Shown one piece after another: positions 1 through 5,935 of a stretch of 7,433 nt of DNA. Source of the DNA: Bifidobacterium breve. Lineage in GTDB: Bacteria > Actinomycetota > Actinomycetes > S36-B12. The DNA lies in the NCBI GenBank assembly GCA_943328365.2, contig CALPZT020000071.1, positions 1 to 7,433 of the forward strand, read 5' to 3'. The notes below the pieces were generated by a model. That model was not told where the DNA came from. It did not search any database and saw only the letters and a list, made by a program, of their open reading frames with translations. The position numbers and the translations under genes are program-made. Numbering within the stretch: the stretch's first letter is position 1; every line of letters begins with the position of its first letter.

Positions 1-486
1 GGGTCGACCGCCCAGTTCGCGCCATTCACCCTCACGCTTCTGCACGCGGTGCACCAGGAGTTCCGTCGCGTGCGTTCGTTCGTCTTCATCGATGGCCTCG
101 TCGAGATCACCGACATCCTCGCGAGCAGCCCCGGGGTCCTCGATCCCCATCACCTGCTCGCTCGCAAGGGCCTCATCGTGAAGGACGGACGGAGCGACTA
201 CCGGCGCGCCTTCGCATCATTTCTCGACACGTGGGGCGACGCAGTGACTGCGAAGACAACCGTCATCATCGCGGGCGATGCCAGATCGCACGATCGTGAG
301 CCCGCGACCGCCGAGGTCGCCGAACTCGAGCATCGCGCTCGCCGCCTGTACTGGCTCAACCCGGAGCCGCGCTCGGAGTGGGACACCCTCGACTCTCGGG
401 CATCCGACTACGGGCGCCACTGCACGAACACCTTCGAGGTTTCGACAATCCGCGAACTCATCGCCGCGGTCACCGAAATCGTTTAG
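1..486 (+). CDS. CoxE-like VWA domain protein, C-terminal part (5' end outside window)
   Basis: The reading frame is open from base 1 and ends at a TAG at 484-486, giving 161 visible codons. The first residues, GSTAQFAPF, look like the end of a VWA metal-binding DxSGS loop, so the aspartate and the N-terminal half lie outside the window. Further in are the segment FVFIDGLVEIT, a KDGRSDYRRAF stretch where the MIDAS threonine would sit (here probably a serine, visible residue 65), and TVIIAGDARS with the third metal-site aspartate (visible residue 93). The WLNPEP motif before the C-terminus is typical of CoxE-type VWA proteins. Family members act in the cytoplasm with a MoxR/CoxD AAA+ ATPase in maturing metal enzymes such as molybdenum CO dehydrogenase-like oxidoreductases. 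The likely partner is the convergent ATPase gene 8 bp downstream. No target enzyme is visible, so the substrate is unknown. Confidence 0.82.
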   Translation, partial: GSTAQFAPFTLTLLHAVHQEFRRVRSFVFIDGLVEITDILASSPGVLDPHHLLARKGLIVKDGRSDYRRAFASFLDTWGDAVTAKTTVIIAGDARSHDREPATAEVAELEHRARRLYWLNPEPRSEWDTLDSRASDYGRHCTNTFEVSTIRELIAAVTEIV

Positions 487-494
487 CGGCAGAC

Positions 495-1379
495 CTATTT
501 CCGTGCATTGAGGCCCAACTGCTCACGGGCCTTCACTCGGTCCTGCTGATGCTTGAGCACCACCCCGAGTGTCTGCTCCACGACGGCATCGGTGAGCTCT
601 GCTACTCCGAGGGCCTGCATCGCCCGCGCCCAGTCGATCGTCTCCGCGACGCTTGGCCCCTTTCGCAGATCGAGGCCGCGCATCGCTCGCACGACTCGGA
701 CGAGCTCGACGACGAGCGACTCCGCAATCCCTGGCACCCGTGACATGACGATGGCCAGCTCCCGCGCGGCGTCGGGGTAGTCGACATGCGCGTAGAGACA
801 GCGCCGCTTGAGGGCCTCCGATAGTTCCCGGGTCGCGTTCGAGGTGAGGACGACGAAGGGCCTATGCGTGGCAACGATGGTGCCGAGCTCCGGCACGGTG
901 ACCTGGAAGTCGCTGAGGACCTCGAGGAGCAGGCCTTCGACCTCGACATCGGCCTTGTCGGTCTCGTCGACGAGGAGCACCGTCGGGCCCTCCTGCCGAA
1001 TCGCAGTGAGAAGCGGACGAGACAGGAGGAACTCCTCGCTGAAGATGTCATCGTGCAGATCCGACCATGCGTCCGCGTCGGCCGATGCATTCGCCTGCGC
1101 GGCCTGGATGCGGAGCAATTGCTTTCGGTAGTTCCACTCGTAGAGGGCCCGGGCTTCATCGAGGCCCTCGTAGCACTGGAGCCTGACGAGGCTTGCCCCC
1201 GTTGCCGCGGCTACGGCCTTCGCGAGCTCGGTCTTGCCGGTGCCTGCCGGGCCCTCGAGGAGGAGCGGCTTGCCAAGGGCGTCGGCGAGGAACACGACCG
1301 TCGCGAGGTCATCGTCGACGAGGTACCCCGTCGCAGCGAGCCGAAGCCGGGCGTCCTCAATCGATTCGAATAGCGGCAT
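495..1379 (-). CDS. CoxD-like MoxR family AAA+ ATPase
   Basis: This encodes 294 aa, the usual size for the family. The Walker A motif GPAGTGKT is at residues 43-50, followed by the CoxD-typical LVRLQCYEGLDEARALYEWNY region. Walker B is LLVDETDKAD (D138, E139), sensor 1 is TSN at 179-181, and an arginine pair follows at 192-193 in EALKRRC. These proteins use ATP hydrolysis to remodel client enzymes, and CoxD is known in maturation of the Mo/Cu site of CO dehydrogenase. I chose the ATG at 1379 because a strong AGGAGG lies 7 nt upstream and the protein then begins in the conserved N-terminal region. The frame stays open to 1955, but that stretch is antisense to the peptidase gene. The gene is convergent with the VWA partner rather than in one operon with it. 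CoxD-like identity is from remembered motifs. MoxR/AAA+ assignment is very secure, while the client enzyme is unknown. Confidence 0.9.
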   Translation of the reverse strand: MPLFESIEDARLRLAATGYLVDDDLATVVFLADALGKPLLLEGPAGTGKTELAKAVAAATGASLVRLQCYEGLDEARALYEWNYRKQLLRIQAAQANASADADAWSDLHDDIFSEEFLLSRPLLTAIRQEGPTVLLVDETDKADVEVEGLLLEVLSDFQVTVPELGTIVATHRPFVVLTSNATRELSEALKRRCLYAHVDYPDAARELAIVMSRVPGIAESLVVELVRVVRAMRGLDLRKGPSVAETIDWARAMQALGVAELTDAVVEQTLGVVLKHQQDRVKAREQLGLNARK

Positions 1380-1386
1380 GGTCGCC

Positions 1387-1392
1387 CCTCCT
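1387..1392 (-). promoter_or_regulatory. Shine-Dalgarno site of the MoxR ATPase
   Basis: AGGAGG on the minus strand, 7 nt from the ATG at 1379. It is the only textbook ribosome binding site among the gene starts in this window, and it decides the start of the ATPase against the longer open frame. Confidence 0.8.
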
Positions 1393-1431
1393 GACTGCGA
1401 TGGCCGTCGTATTCGGCTGTCAGGCGAAGCG

Positions 1432-1437
1432 TAGGGT
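1432..1437 (+). promoter_or_regulatory. Candidate -10 element for leaderless P1 peptidase mRNA
   Basis: TAGGGT fits the actinobacterial TANNNT -10 pattern and occupies exactly -12 to -7 relative to the A of the ATG at 1444. This is the geometry expected if transcription begins at the start codon. There is no good Shine-Dalgarno upstream (only an AGGG that overlaps the hexamer), and no convincing -35 hexamer is visible. Inference from position and pattern only. Confidence 0.4.
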
Positions 1438-1443
1438 CCCGGC

Positions 1444-2577
1444 ATGAGAGCGCGCGATCTCGGGATCAACCTCGACGGAACCCCCGGACCATTCAATGCC
1501 ATCACTGACGTGCCGGGCGTCGAGGTCGGCATGGTCACGGTGATCCAGGACACCGACGATCCTGCGATCGCTGCGCGCACCGGAGTCACCGCCGTGCTGC
1601 CGCTCGGCAGGGATGGCATCGGAACAGCCCTGCCCGCTGCGGTGTATTCCCTCAACGGCAACGGCGAGCTCACCGGCTCGCACTGGCTGCGCGAGAGCGG
1701 CGGGCTCAGCGGCCCGGTGATGATCACGAACACCCACGCTGTCGGCTCAGTCCATCGAGGCATCATCGACTGGACGGCGCGCAATCGGCCCGAGCTGGCC
1801 GCAGCCTGGCTGCTTCCGGTCGTCGCCGAGACGTGGGACGGATACCTCAACAGCATCAACGAGCCGTTCGTGACCTCGGCGCACGCCGAGCAGGCCATTG
1901 ATGGAGCGGTTGGCGGCCCAGTCGCGGAGGGCTCCTTCGGCGGCGGCACCGGCATGAATTGCTACGGATACAAGGGCGGCAACGGCACGGCATCTCGCCT
2001 TGTCCCTTTCGGCGGCGTCACCTACACCGTCGCCGCCTTCATCCAGGCGAACTTCGGCGCCCGGCACGAATTGAGCATCCGCGGTGTTTCGATGGCAGGC
2101 ATCGATGCGCCGTACCCGATGGGCGAAAGCGACTGGTTCCTCGAGGACCAGCAGTCGGGCGGTGCGCCCGTGCCCGGTGGCGCCGGATCGGTCATCGCGG
2201 TCATTGCAACCGACGCTCCGCTGCTCCCGATGCAGTGCGAGGCTCTCGCCCGCCGGGTGCCGATGGGCCTGGCCCGCACGGGCACGACGGGTGGGCACTT
2301 CAGCGGCGACATCTTCCTCGCGTTCACCACGGCGAATGCCGGGGCGCTGGGCAGCTCGTTCCCGATCGAACGCCCCGAGGTGACCACGCTGCGCTCGCTC
2401 GAGATGGTGCCGTGGGGCTACATGGACCCGTTCTACGCGGCCGTCGTCCACTGCGTCGAGGAGTCGGTCCTCAATGCGCTCGTGAGCAACAAGACGATGA
2501 TCGGCAGGAGCGGACACCTGAGTCCCGCGCTCCCGATCGACCAGGTACTCGAGCGCCTCGTGCCCGTCAGACCCTAG
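1444..2577 (+). CDS. P1 family (DmpA-type) N-terminal nucleophile aminopeptidase
   Basis: This is a 377-aa protein of peptidase family S58/P1, related to DmpA and BapA, which release N-terminal amino acids from peptides, amides or beta-peptides. It opens with the family signature RARDLGINLDGTPGPFNAIT and DVPGVEVG (residues 22-29). FGGGTGM (165-171) and VQANFG-like QANFGARHEL (201-210, with N203) are also conserved. The self-cleavage site is most likely G248/S249 in GGAGSVIAVIATDAPL, by analogy with DmpA Gly249/Ser250. This would give an alpha chain of 248 aa and a beta chain of 129 aa with Ser249 as the N-terminal nucleophile. SGDIFLAF (287-294) matches the later active-site strand. There is no signal peptide, so the protein is presumably cytoplasmic. 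It starts 64 bp from the divergent MoxR ATPase and ends 30 bp before the convergent glycosylase gene. The natural substrate cannot be told from sequence. Confidence 0.93.
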   Translation: MRARDLGINLDGTPGPFNAITDVPGVEVGMVTVIQDTDDPAIAARTGVTAVLPLGRDGIGTALPAAVYSLNGNGELTGSHWLRESGGLSGPVMITNTHAVGSVHRGIIDWTARNRPELAAAWLLPVVAETWDGYLNSINEPFVTSAHAEQAIDGAVGGPVAEGSFGGGTGMNCYGYKGGNGTASRLVPFGGVTYTVAAFIQANFGARHELSIRGVSMAGIDAPYPMGESDWFLEDQQSGGAPVPGGAGSVIAVIATDAPLLPMQCEALARRVPMGLARTGTTGGHFSGDIFLAFTTANAGALGSSFPIERPEVTTLRSLEMVPWGYMDPFYAAVVHCVEESVLNALVSNKTMIGRSGHLSPALPIDQVLERLVPVRP

Positions 2578-2607
2578 GCGGCGCTCCCCTGCAAGGCGAC
2601 AAGCCGA

Positions 2608-3438
2608 TCACTGAGCCCTTGGCAGGGAGAACTCCCTTGCGCGATCGAAGACATCGTCGAGCATGGGCTCGGTGAGTCGTCCGGTGAACGTGTTCTGCTG
2701 GCTCGGGTGGTAGCAGCCGAGGAGGACGAGCGATGCGCCCGCGCGCTCCAGATGCACCTCCGCACCGTGGCCGAATTTGGGTTGTGGACGGGGTATCCCC
2801 CAACCGCACTCGGCCAGCGCCCCAAGAGCCGCAGTCCATGCGAAGCCGCCGAGGGCGACGACAACGCGAACTGAACGAGCCACGAACTCGAGCTCGCGCA
2901 GAAGCCACGGCGCGCACGTGTCGCGCTCGGCAGTTAGCGGCTTGTTGTCGGGCGGGGCGCACCGCACGGCCGCCGTAATCCGCACGCCGGCGAGCTGCTG
3001 ACCGTCGTCTCGCGAGACCGATGCGGGCGATGAGGCCAGGCCCGCACGATGCAGGGCGCCGAACAGCCAGTCACCGCTGCGGTCGCCCGTGAACATCCGG
3101 CCGGTGCGGTTGGCGCCGTGGGCCCCGGGCGCAAGGCCGACGATGAGGATCGATGGCTCATCAGAGCCGAAGCTCGGCACCGGTGCGCCCCAGTAGGGCT
3201 CATCGGCGTACGCGGCACGCTTCGCGATCGCCACGTCCTCCCGCCAGGCAACGAGGCGTGGGCAGGCCCGGCACGCGCAGATCGCCTTGTTGAGCTCACC
3301 GGGCGACGCGGCCGCGCGAGCCTGCCTCCTGACACCGGCGGCGGTGGATGCGGGCACTGTCACACTGGGCCCTGTCACACTGGGCCCGAGGGCGGAGCGG
3401 TCATCACGATGGCAGTCTTCCCCACGCTCGACCAGCAT
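2608..3438 (-). CDS. Family 5 (UdgB-type) uracil-DNA glycosylase
   Basis: This encodes 276 aa from the ATG at 3438. Motif 1, GLAPGAHGANRTGR (101-114), followed by MFTGDRSGD, and the later motif HPSQQNTFTG (244-253) identify a family 5 uracil-DNA glycosylase, which starts base excision repair by removing uracil and other deaminated bases from DNA. Four cysteines, C56 and C59 (CRACPRL), C160 and C175, fit the family's 4Fe-4S cluster site. As I remember the family, motif 1 usually reads GLAPAAHG, so Gly105 is a small variation. The start is uncertain. The ATG has no Shine-Dalgarno, an in-frame TGA lies 8 codons upstream, and GTG codons 21, 26 and 28 are alternatives that would remove most of a poorly conserved N-terminus. 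The gene is convergent with the P1 peptidase and divergent from the aldehyde dehydrogenase. Confidence 0.92.
   Translation of the reverse strand: MLVERGEDCHRDDRSALGPSVTGPSVTVPASTAAGVRRQARAAASPGELNKAICACRACPRLVAWREDVAIAKRAAYADEPYWGAPVPSFGSDEPSILIVGLAPGAHGANRTGRMFTGDRSGDWLFGALHRAGLASSPASVSRDDGQQLAGVRITAAVRCAPPDNKPLTAERDTCAPWLLRELEFVARSVRVVVALGGFAWTAALGALAECGWGIPRPQPKFGHGAEVHLERAGASLVLLGCYHPSQQNTFTGRLTEPMLDDVFDRAREFSLPRAQ
3357..3386. repeat. Perfect 15-bp tandem duplication in the glycosylase 5' end
   Basis: Two identical head-to-tail copies of CTGTCACACTGGGCC (3357-3371 and 3372-3386). Read in the glycosylase frame on the minus strand they encode a doubled GPSVT in the N-terminal tail. The unit is a multiple of three, so the frame is kept. 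The copies also contain the alternative GTG start codons. This is probably a recent slippage duplication in a tolerant segment. Confidence 0.85.
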
Positions 3439-3440
3439 GA

Positions 3441-3530
3441 CGCCAAGATCAGCCGATCTTCACCGGCGGTGGCCTGCAGCCGGGGATCGATCTCGACAAC
3501 AACGCCTTGATCGAAGAGATTTTGGCCTGA
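3441..3530 (+). pseudogene. Relic of a VapB-type antitoxin C-terminus
   Basis: Between a TGA at 3438-3440 and a TGA at 3528-3530 this frame has 29 codons. The last 26 begin QPIFTGGG and continue GLQPGIDLDNN then ALIEEILA before the stop. The segment 'F-x-G-x-GL-x-PG-[IV]-D-L-D-x-[NT]' just before a C-terminus is typical, as I remember it, of VapB-type antitoxins of type II VapBC modules in actinobacteria. The N-terminal DNA-binding part is missing: the frame is closed upstream and the adjoining bases belong to the glycosylase gene. No recognisable VapC (PIN domain) toxin follows in 3531-3660 in any frame. I therefore read it as the leftover tail of a lost toxin-antitoxin pair. It is short, so the family call rests on one motif. 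Confidence 0.45.
3445..3460. repeat. Short palindrome directly upstream of the glycosylase start
   Basis: AAGATC-agcc-GATCTT is a perfect 6-bp inverted repeat with a 4-base centre. On the minus strand it covers -7 to -22 relative to the ATG at 3438. It could be an operator half-site pair or a weak hairpin, or chance. On the minus strand its promoter-proximal half, GATCTT, falls at -12 to -7 and resembles a weak -10 element. Confidence 0.4.
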
Positions 3531-3660
3531 CACTGCGCCCGGTACCAGAGCTGATCTTCGTCAGCATGCTCCCTCGGCAGGGTTCATCGGATACCTTGGC
3601 AATCGACATCCACTCCGGGCGTCGATCAGCTCGATTACACCGGCGAACAGGGCGGAACCA
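3531..3660. other. Intergenic stretch before the aldehyde dehydrogenase
   Basis: Together with the relic it forms the 222-bp gap between the glycosylase and aldehyde dehydrogenase starts. I see no convincing gene in any frame, no PIN-domain remnant and no strong promoter. TTGGCA at 3596-3601 could be a -35 box, but no -10 sits at the right spacing. AGGGCGGA at 3648-3655 may serve as a weak ribosome binding site for the ATG at 3661. Confidence 0.5.
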
Positions 3661-5136
3661 ATGGCGAAGGCACTCCCGACCAAGGCACTCATCAACGGCT
3701 CCTGGGTCGATGGATCAGGCGGCACCTTCCCCGTTCACTCCCCGCAGTCCGGCGCGCTCATCGCCGACGTGGCGCTCTACGACGCAGGTGACGTCGCACG
3801 CGCAGTCGAGGCCGCCCGTGCCGCGCAACCCGGCTGGGCCGCCACACCGCTCATCGAGCGGGTGAAGATCATGCGCCAGATCCACGCGCTCTTCGCGGCA
3901 CGTGCCGAGGAGGTCGCGCAGGTCCTCATCATCGAGATCGGCAAGACCGTCGCGGAGGCTCGCGAGGAGGTGCACGAGTACGCGGCCCCGTCGTGGCAGA
4001 AGGCCGGCGAGGAGGTCCTGCGGCACCGGGGGCTGTCGTTCCCGTCCACCCAGGAGCAGACGAACAACAAGCGGCTCGTCCTCACGCATCGTCCGCTCGG
4101 CGTCGTCGGCGTCATCACCCCCTACAACTTCCCCACCGACATCGCATCGATCGCCCTCGCCCACATCATCGCCGCCGGCAATACCGCCGTCTGGAAGCCC
4201 TCGGAGTTCTCCCCCATCTGCTGCAACATGGTCGCCGAGATCTGCACCGAGGCCGGCCTGCCGCCGGGCGTCCTCAATGTCGTGCATGGCATGGGCGAGG
4301 TCGGCGCTGCGATCGTCGACCATGACGATGTCGATGGCCTGTTCTTCACCGGCTCCACCGCAACCGGCAAGCGCATCGCCGCGAAGGCCGCGCTTCGCCC
4401 CCACCTGCTCGAGCTCGGCGGCGACGGTCCGGTCATCGTGCTCGCCGATGCCGATATCGATGCAGCCGTCGAGGGAGCGATGAACGCCTGCTTCTACTAC
4501 GCGGGCCAGGTGTGCACCTCCGGCGAGCGTCTGCTCGTCCACGCCGATATCCACGATGAGTTCGTGACAAAGCTCAAGGCTCGCGCATCGCAACTGCGCA
4601 TCGGCGACCCCGGGCTCGACGACACCGAGATGGGGCCGCTGCGAAACTCCGCCACGCTCGGCCGCGTCGTCGAGCATGTCGAGGAGGCGCGCGCCCAGGG
4701 TGCGGAGATCACGCAGTACGGCCCGCAGGAGGGCCTGTTCTACCCGGCCACGATCCTCACCGGGGTCACGCCCGAGATGACCATCGCCCGCGAGGAGACC
4801 TTCGGGCCGGTCGCACCCATCATCAAGATCTCATCGATCCCAGAAGCCATCGCCATCGCGAACTCGAGCAAGCTCGGGCTCATCGCCTCGCTCTGGACCC
4901 GCGATCTCGCCACGGCATGGCGGGTTGGCGAGGCACTCCAGCACGGCACGGTGAACATCAACGAGACGAGCAACTACTGGGACCAGCTCGCGCCATTCGG
5001 AGGCACCGGCAACAGCGGTGTCGGCCGCGAGCTCTCGCAGTGGTTCCTCGAGCGGTTCACCGAGCAGAAGCTGCTCGTCTTCGATCTGGGTGACACCGAG
5101 GTTCGCTACAACCGCCGTGCCGAGGGCGGCTGGTAG
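3661..5136 (+). CDS. NAD(P)-dependent aldehyde dehydrogenase
   Basis: A complete 491-aa member of the aldehyde dehydrogenase superfamily, which oxidises aldehydes to acids with NAD(P)+ in the cytoplasm. The start ATG gives the usual N-terminus (ALINGSWVDGSGGTFPVHSP). Visible motifs are TPYNFP with the oxyanion-hole Asn156, WKPSE with the cofactor-binding Lys179, and FTGSTATGK (229-237). LELGGDGPVIVLADAD carries the general base Glu251, GQVCTSGERL carries the catalytic Cys285, and EETFGPVAP carries Glu379. All key residues are intact. The C-terminal segment NINETSNYWDQLAPFGGTGNSGVGRE is in place. The substrate is not evident: there is no catabolic neighbour, and the gene appears to stand alone between two minus-strand genes. 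Its stop lies 9 bp from the stop of the convergent SIMPL gene. Superfamily membership is certain; the subfamily (lactaldehyde, glyceraldehyde-3-phosphate, aromatic aldehyde and so on) is not settled here. Confidence 0.95.
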   Translation: MAKALPTKALINGSWVDGSGGTFPVHSPQSGALIADVALYDAGDVARAVEAARAAQPGWAATPLIERVKIMRQIHALFAARAEEVAQVLIIEIGKTVAEAREEVHEYAAPSWQKAGEEVLRHRGLSFPSTQEQTNNKRLVLTHRPLGVVGVITPYNFPTDIASIALAHIIAAGNTAVWKPSEFSPICCNMVAEICTEAGLPPGVLNVVHGMGEVGAAIVDHDDVDGLFFTGSTATGKRIAAKAALRPHLLELGGDGPVIVLADADIDAAVEGAMNACFYYAGQVCTSGERLLVHADIHDEFVTKLKARASQLRIGDPGLDDTEMGPLRNSATLGRVVEHVEEARAQGAEITQYGPQEGLFYPATILTGVTPEMTIAREETFGPVAPIIKISSIPEAIAIANSSKLGLIASLWTRDLATAWRVGEALQHGTVNINETSNYWDQLAPFGGTGNSGVGRELSQWFLERFTEQKLLVFDLGDTEVRYNRRAEGGW

Positions 5137-5145
5137 CTCTCAGGC

Positions 5146-5892
5146 TCAGTCCTCGATCATCCACGCGACATTGAGGGTCACGCTCACCTGCGTCGTGCCG
5201 GCCTGAATCGGCGTCGTCACGTCCTTCTCTGCTGACGGTGCAGCCTCCGCGAACGCAACCGGCGGCATCGGCGAAGCCGAGGTCGCCTCGGACACCGAGG
5301 CGACCGCCCCGAGCGTGAATCCGAGCAGTTCGGCGTACTGCTTCGCCTGCTCGGTCGCGATCTCGACCGCCTGCGCGCGTGCCTTCTCGGTCGCGGCGGA
5401 AGGGTCGGTGACGAACGGCTCGAGGGAGTCGATGCGCACGGCATTGCCTGCGGCATTCACCACTGAGTCGAGGGTGGCCCCCGCGGTTGCAAGATCACGG
5501 AGTGTCACGGTGAGCGTCTGCGTGGCCCGGTAGCCGATCAGCGTCTGGCCACCTTCGGAGGTGTAGTCGTAGGCAGGCCCCACGTTGACGGCCTGCGTCG
5601 CGATGTCCTTCTCATCGACGCCAGCCACCTTGAGCCCATCGAGCACCACCGTGGTCGCGGCAGCGGCAGCCTCCTGCGCGGCCTGGGCCGAGGCCGGGTC
5701 GGTGGTCTCGATCGTGATCGACGCCCGGGCAGCGTCAGGGGTGGCATCGGCCGTGCCGGTCGCCGCAACGCTCACGGTGCGCGCGGACGCAGCACCCGGC
5801 GCCATGACGGTGGTGTTCGGCGCGCAGGCAGAGAGGACGAGCGTCGCCGCGACGACGCCAGATGCAAGGACAACGAGTGATCGACGGGTCAT
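5146..5892 (-). CDS. SIMPL-domain (DUF541) lipoprotein
   Basis: 248 aa from the ATG at 5892. The N-terminus MTRRSLVVL plus a hydrophobic stretch ending LVLSAC is a lipoprotein signal peptide with lipobox L20-S-A-C23. The mature protein is therefore expected to be lipid-anchored at Cys23 on the outer face of the membrane. From about residue 40 on, the pattern VSVAATGTADATPDAARASITIET, then NVGPAYDYT, GYRATQTLTVTLRDL and a closing VSVTLNVAWMIED, fits the SIMPL/DUF541 family. Members include Brucella BP26, and the function is poorly known, with roles proposed in stress tolerance. There is no Shine-Dalgarno at the ATG. An in-frame GTG 5 codons upstream is an alternative, and the frame stays open to 5976 but overlaps the ATPase gene. 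It lies 43 bp downstream of the ATPase on the same strand, so co-transcription is possible. Confidence 0.88.
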   Translation of the reverse strand: MTRRSLVVLASGVVAATLVLSACAPNTTVMAPGAASARTVSVAATGTADATPDAARASITIETTDPASAQAAQEAAAAATTVVLDGLKVAGVDEKDIATQAVNVGPAYDYTSEGGQTLIGYRATQTLTVTLRDLATAGATLDSVVNAAGNAVRIDSLEPFVTDPSAATEKARAQAVEIATEQAKQYAELLGFTLGAVASVSEATSASPMPPVAFAEAAPSAEKDVTTPIQAGTTQVSVTLNVAWMIED

Positions 5893-5898
5893 GGACCA

Positions 5899-5904
5899 AT
5901 AGTG
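5899..5904 (-). promoter_or_regulatory. Candidate -10 element for leaderless SIMPL lipoprotein mRNA
   Basis: CACTAT on the minus strand sits at -12 to -7 relative to the ATG at 5892, and no ribosome binding site is seen there. It keeps the A at position 2 and T at position 6 of TANNNT but lacks the first T. If real, the lipoprotein would have its own promoter within the 43-bp gap after the ATPase gene. Weak, by pattern only. Confidence 0.28.
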
Positions 5905-5935
5905 CACGGTGGTGAGCCCTGATGCCCGCCCACGG

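Noticed and set aside
1380..1955. N-terminal extension of the MoxR frame to 486 aa
   Set aside because: It is antisense to the well-supported P1 peptidase gene and has no conserved features, while ATG 1379 has a strong AGGAGG at proper spacing.
1747..2517. 256-aa open frame on the minus strand
   Set aside because: Antisense shadow of the P1 peptidase, with low-complexity Arg/Ala/Asp composition.
2578..2607. Possible bidirectional terminator between the peptidase and glycosylase genes
   Set aside because: No stable inverted repeat or T-run is visible in the 30-bp spacer.
1959..2675. 238-aa open frame on the plus strand overlapping the P1 peptidase
   Set aside because: A shifted frame of the peptidase gene, rich in Arg and Pro, with no domain.
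3531..3660. Search for a VapC toxin remnant after the antitoxin-like tail
   Set aside because: No frame on either strand shows a PIN-domain start (D-x-N/S-V-L-type) or its later acidic motifs.
3715..4677. 320-aa open frame on the minus strand
   Set aside because: Antisense shadow of the aldehyde dehydrogenase, without any recognisable motif.
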